NCBI GenBank assembly: GCA_018304385.1
Contig: JAGVWJ010000013.1
Location: 1-41,211 of the forward strand
DNA length: 41,211 nt
Direction: 5' to 3'
Origin: Microcaldota archaeon
GTDB taxonomy: Archaea > Micrarchaeota > Micrarchaeia > Anstonellales > Bilamarchaeaceae
Shown piece by piece: positions 37,069 through 41,211 of this stretch. Each line of letters opens with the position of its first letter. Within the stretch, counting starts at the first letter, position 1. The notes below the pieces were generated by a model, which made no database searches, had not been told where the DNA came from, and was given only the letters and a program-made list of their open reading frames with translations. Made by a program: the position numbers and the translations under genes.

Positions 37069-37689
37069 TTTTCTTATTATATTCCCTCTCCCTCGTTTGA
37101 ATTTCTTTATTTTTCCCATTTGCTCAAGCTCGCTTAAAATTAAACTTAATTTAGCATCTGAAAAATTCAATGTATCTTTAAGTTCTTTTTGTGTTGTGCG
37201 GCCTTCAAGGCTTTCAAGTGTTTGTAATACCTTCTTAGCATCTTCATCTAATTCTTGCTTTTTAGCTGGAGTGAGTTCTTTTTGAGATATACCTTTTTTT
37301 GCCATAACTATATTATATAATAAAAACAGCCCTATAATTACCAAACCAGCTGCAAAAACATAATCAAAGGTATTGCCTTTTGGCGAAAGGGCTAGGTCAA
37401 TCCTTTGATCGCCCTCTCCAATTCTGACTTCTTCTTTTGCTGAAAAAGTAATATCATTGTTATCCTGATGTTCAGCAGAAATAGTGTAATCTCCTTCAGG
37501 TAAGTCTATAGAATAATTAGATTTTGTTATTACCAATTGATATGAAAATCTACCGTCTATTTTTACAACTGTATTATTGAGTTTTTCCAGACTATGTGCT
37601 TTGTAGATGTCACCATAAACAAAAGCAGTATAGCCTAAGCTGACAAAAAGCATAAAAAGAGCTAAAAATACCACTAAACGCATAGTCAT
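37063..37689 (-). CDS. Membrane protein with C-terminal winged-helix domain (signal peptide, ectodomain, TM, wHTH)
   Basis: N-terminal signal, TM FDYVFAAGLVIIGLFLLYNIV, then KVLQTLESLEGRTTQKELKDTLNFSDAKLSLILSELEQMGKIKKFKRGRGNIIRKL. Confidence 0.8.
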   Translation of the reverse strand: MTMRLVVFLALFMLFVSLGYTAFVYGDIYKAHSLEKLNNTVVKIDGRFSYQLVITKSNYSIDLPEGDYTISAEHQDNNDITFSAKEEVRIGEGDQRIDLALSPKGNTFDYVFAAGLVIIGLFLLYNIVMAKKGISQKELTPAKKQELDEDAKKVLQTLESLEGRTTQKELKDTLNFSDAKLSLILSELEQMGKIKKFKRGRGNIIRKL

Positions 37690-37793
37690 TTATCGCTTTT
37701 TTTATTTATAAACATATTTTATTTCAGCGTCGAAAACGTTTTTCTAAAAAATGCTTATAAATAAGCGAAATTAAGATATCTTTGGTGAGCTGT

Positions 37794-39437
37794 ATGAAAA
37801 AATTGATTTTAATAAGTTTTATTATACTCGCGCTGTTCGGATGTACCAAAACAGCAGAGAAATCGTTAATAGAAAATCAGATGGCATTAAACCAAACAAT
37901 TCAAGCAAATAATCTAAGTGTTGAAAATCTAATAACAGTAAGCGGTGATGAAAACATTGCAAAAATCGAGATAAAGGCTAGTAACCTGCAATTTCCATTA
38001 AAGAAATATGAAAAACAGTTCGTAAACGTAGGTCTGCATAGTGAAGCATTTCTTAAATTAGATAAAAGCCACATATCATTTTTAGATGATGGCGAGGCCA
38101 TTTGGCTGACACCGATGATAAAAAATAATAGTGGTGTTTTATTTAATGTGATTTATTCCAATGAGCTAAGTTGTGACGTAGAAGAAGCCAATATTCTAGG
38201 AAAAACATATTCGCTAGCCAATTTAAAAAATGGTTCGAGCTTTAGAGGAGACGACAAATGGAAGATAAAATTAGATTATTATAGTGGTTGCTTAAAACGA
38301 GTCATAATTTACATGGACGGATATTTCTATAATTTAAAAGATAATGAACAAATTAATCTATTTAGGAATGACAATACATTGGTTCTAAGTTTTGAATTAG
38401 ACAAAGAACCTAGAATTAAGATAACTGGGGTTAAGCCAGTAAAAGATATAAAGAAGGAAGAGACGAAAGGCCCTGCAAATGATATAATTCAAGATGAATA
38501 TGCTGGAAAAACTTACAATAAGAAGGAATTAGTTAACGAATCTGGCCTCTTCTTAGAGTTTGATCCAGTTATGCCAATATGTACCGATAAAAATTGTTCT
38601 AGAGAAGAATATCTAACAGAACGTCATCATGTAACTCTAGGTATTAACGGTAAAGACTTATTAATTACAAAGTTAGAGAAGAACAACGTGGTACTTGCTA
38701 AAGAAGAAAGCTTTGCATTTCTAAATAGATATAGTTGCGCTGTAGAACATGATAATACAATTAAGGTAGGAAATAAAACATTTGCAGTAGACGAGTTTTA
38801 TAATAGACATGAACCTAATGCTATCGCTGTTTTTTATAGCTTGGATAGCTCTACTAGAGTAGAGTTGGGTCCTGCGCAAACTAAAGAAATAGGCAGCGCT
38901 TACTTACATGTTTGGTATTTTGGATTTGATTATACATTCTGCGCAGATTGGGTAGGCGTGTCTTCCCTTTCAGAAATTATTAATTTAACAGATGAAAACA
39001 TTGTATTAACCTGGGAAAATGAAAACTCTTCTAATCCAGCATTAAAATCATTATATGTGCCACGCAATAGTGCGGCATTTGAAAAACTTTTTCAACCAAT
39101 TAAGTTCAAGCAAGACGAAATTGAAGGGTTTGATAACTGTGATTATTTTAGTCTTGGGGAGAACCTAACTCTAGATAATGGTTATTCTATTTATTTAAAG
39201 CATACATCTGAATGGAACCACAAAAAAGATATACAGCACAATAATCCAACAACATTAAAGCTTATCGATCCAACTGGTTTATCAAAAGAAATAAAATTTT
39301 ACCCAAAATATAGGGATCAATATATGATTATAAATGAAACAATCTACGCTGGTAAAGAGCTAATCTATATAAAGCAGGTTAATCCATCATATCTTTTTGC
39401 CGGAAAATGGGTTGAGATATGTTTAAAACAAAGTTGA
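37794..39437 (+). CDS. Secreted lipoprotein-like hypothetical protein
   Basis: MKKLILISFIILALFGCTK lipobox-like start inside ORF 37782..39437. Confidence 0.7.
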   Translation: MKKLILISFIILALFGCTKTAEKSLIENQMALNQTIQANNLSVENLITVSGDENIAKIEIKASNLQFPLKKYEKQFVNVGLHSEAFLKLDKSHISFLDDGEAIWLTPMIKNNSGVLFNVIYSNELSCDVEEANILGKTYSLANLKNGSSFRGDDKWKIKLDYYSGCLKRVIIYMDGYFYNLKDNEQINLFRNDNTLVLSFELDKEPRIKITGVKPVKDIKKEETKGPANDIIQDEYAGKTYNKKELVNESGLFLEFDPVMPICTDKNCSREEYLTERHHVTLGINGKDLLITKLEKNNVVLAKEESFAFLNRYSCAVEHDNTIKVGNKTFAVDEFYNRHEPNAIAVFYSLDSSTRVELGPAQTKEIGSAYLHVWYFGFDYTFCADWVGVSSLSEIINLTDENIVLTWENENSSNPALKSLYVPRNSAAFEKLFQPIKFKQDEIEGFDNCDYFSLGENLTLDNGYSIYLKHTSEWNHKKDIQHNNPTTLKLIDPTGLSKEIKFYPKYRDQYMIINETIYAGKELIYIKQVNPSYLFAGKWVEICLKQS

Positions 39438-39441
39438 TAAA

Positions 39442-39945
39442 ATGCGCCTCATATTATTTACAGTTCTCTTAACCTTCCTTTTCGGTTGCTCATTGCTGCA
39501 GCAAACGCAAGAGGAGAAAAAACAAGACGTTACGAATGTAAAAAATAGATCGCTAGACTTATGGAAAAAAAGTGAACCAAAGATAGAAAATAAAACACCT
39601 GTTGAAATACCTCCTCCACCAGTAATAGAAAATAAAACCGAGAACACATCCGTTCAAGGCTCACTGCCCAATGCTCAAAGCTACAAGCTGAATCTAGGTG
39701 AATCAATAGTCATAGATGGAAACGTATATACGTTCTGCGATTACGCTCATCGCGTAGCCACAACAACCAAGATATCATTTTGCCTAGGAAATAGTCCAGC
39801 ACTTGGTTTTCATGCATTAGTTAATCAAGAGGTGCCAGTTGGTAATTATACAGTATTAGTTACAAAGTTTGTTCCAAAGGATAATGTAATTGGATTGCCA
39901 GAGATTCCCTATTTGGAACTTACTTTATCACCAAAGGTTAATTAG
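39442..39945 (+). CDS. Lipoprotein-like hypothetical protein
   Basis: MRLILFTVLLTFLFGCSLL lipobox-like start; 4 bp downstream of previous gene. Confidence 0.7.
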   Translation: MRLILFTVLLTFLFGCSLLQQTQEEKKQDVTNVKNRSLDLWKKSEPKIENKTPVEIPPPPVIENKTENTSVQGSLPNAQSYKLNLGESIVIDGNVYTFCDYAHRVATTTKISFCLGNSPALGFHALVNQEVPVGNYTVLVTKFVPKDNVIGLPEIPYLELTLSPKVN

Positions 39946-39976
39946 GGGGTTGCGCTAGGGGCGGAGCCCCTGGCAC
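39945..39976 (+). repeat. GC-rich hairpin repeat, copy 3, filling the gap between convergent genes
   Basis: gggggttgcgctaggggcggagcccctggcac, exact reverse complement of 33379..33410. Confidence 0.9.
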
Positions 39977-41131
39977 TTATTCTTTCACCAAAAAATTAAG
40001 CGCAATAATTGCGATTACTGTTGTTGCAATTGGAAATGCGAAAACAGTAGTTGGTCCATAGCTCCATAATAAACTTGCAATGAGATTCGCTGGTAAGACA
40101 GCCAAGCTAATTATTCCTTGATATAAACCAGTAGCGCTCGCATACTGCTCCTTTGGAATTACTTTGCTTAGATAAACAGAAGGCGCTACCTTGTACATAG
40201 CAGTGAACAGTCCTAGTACTGCGAATAAAATAAATACTGATTGGAAACTTGCGAAGAATGCAAAGCCAATAGCAGCTAGCATGAAGATTATCCAGGAAAT
40301 AATAAGCGATTTTTTAGCACCAATTCTATCTGTTAAATGGCCTGCCGGAACAGAAAACATTGCGTAAAATATATTAAAGATCATGCCGAGCAAAGGAATA
40401 TACAAAATATTTACAAATTCTCCAGCACGCAATAAAAATAATGCAATAGTAAACTCTCCAATTGCGAATATTAATGATACAAATATAAAATTTTTATAGT
40501 TTTTTGCATTCAGAACACTCATTATTATTTTCTTCTCATCCTGCATTTTTGCGCTTTCTTCTTTTATAAAAAATAAAATTAAGACTGCGAGTACTGCAGG
40601 AATTAACGCAACAGTAAAGATAAACCTATATGTGTTTTCTACATTTATATTAAGCATAAATGCAAGGATTATCATGGCAATGAGTGGTCCAATTATAGCG
40701 CCAAAAGTATCAAACATCCTTCTAAATCCAAATGCTTTACCGAGGTTTTCTTTTTTCTCAGAAATCACTATCATTGCATCGCGTGGCGCATCGCGTATGC
40801 CCTTGCCAAAGCGCTCAAAGAATATTACTACTAAAACATGCATCCAACTTGTTGCAATAATTAAGAATGCTTTAATTGCCGCAGATAAAGAATATCCAAA
40901 TATTATTAGTTTTTTTCTCTTGCCTGTTTTATCTGCATAAACGCCAGCAAATATACCAACAAGCTTGCCAACAGATTCCCTTAGTGCATCTATCAATCCA
41001 ATAACAAAAATAGGTGCAGCTAGAACTGTGCTAAGAAAGAATGGTAATATCCAAATAATCATCTCGCTGCTTATATCTACGAAAAAACTGGCGAGACTGA
41101 AAATTTTTGTATTTTTACTTAAAGACTGCAT
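39977..41131 (-). CDS. MFS transporter
   Basis: About 12 hydrophobic helices; GVYADKTGKRKKLIIFGY and GHLTDRIGAKKSLII MFS loop motifs. Confidence 0.9.
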   Translation of the reverse strand: MQSLSKNTKIFSLASFFVDISSEMIIWILPFFLSTVLAAPIFVIGLIDALRESVGKLVGIFAGVYADKTGKRKKLIIFGYSLSAAIKAFLIIATSWMHVLVVIFFERFGKGIRDAPRDAMIVISEKKENLGKAFGFRRMFDTFGAIIGPLIAMIILAFMLNINVENTYRFIFTVALIPAVLAVLILFFIKEESAKMQDEKKIIMSVLNAKNYKNFIFVSLIFAIGEFTIALFLLRAGEFVNILYIPLLGMIFNIFYAMFSVPAGHLTDRIGAKKSLIISWIIFMLAAIGFAFFASFQSVFILFAVLGLFTAMYKVAPSVYLSKVIPKEQYASATGLYQGIISLAVLPANLIASLLWSYGPTTVFAFPIATTVIAIIALNFLVKE

Positions 41132-41179
41132 GAGAAAATTTATGCGAGTGCTTTTAAAAATTAGTGCAGTATTAAATTT

Positions 41180-41211
41180 ATGAAGATTTCAGAGGAAGCT
41201 AGGCAAAAACT
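41180..41211 (+). CDS. Start of a CDS truncated by window edge
   Basis: ATG at 41180, MKISEEARQK..., open to window end. Confidence 0.35.
   Translation, partial: MKISEEARQK

Overview
This is a 41 kb AT-rich archaeal chromosome segment. Archaeal markers are TFE-alpha, Sec61-beta, a PAC2-family protein, pyruvoyl-dependent arginine decarboxylase, AlaX, HerA/DUF87 ATPase and a BHB-type tRNA intron. A DPANN-like lineage is plausible but unproven. Recognisable genes: partial membrane protein, two tandem disrupted Pro-rich surface genes, M24 peptidase, PAC2, Sec61-beta, HD phosphohydrolase, parallel beta-helix surface protein, DUF4382-like protein, AbiE-type toxin/antitoxin pair, VWA protein, PurB, a HerA-centred membrane cluster (about 19.3-27.5 kb), NUDIX, TFE-alpha, glycosyltransferase, PdaD, AlaX, RpiA, lipoproteins and an MFS transporter. 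The strongest candidate for an undescribed system is the HerA cluster. It contains duplicated membrane proteins with a possible VirB4-N/TraC-like look, a HerA ATPase, a stand-alone copy of the HerA C-terminal module with a 90-bp near-identical DNA tract, and an 841-aa two-TM receptor-like protein. Three of its genes are preceded by related structured 5' leaders with compensatory base-pair changes. Other notable signals are a dispersed GC-rich hairpin repeat (one copy lies in frame inside alaX), a tRNA-Leu(UAA)-like gene with an anticodon-loop BHB intron plus a D-loop insertion and an anomalous 3' end, and two surface-protein paralogues broken at the same place. All calls come from reading the sequence and supplied translations; no homology search was run.
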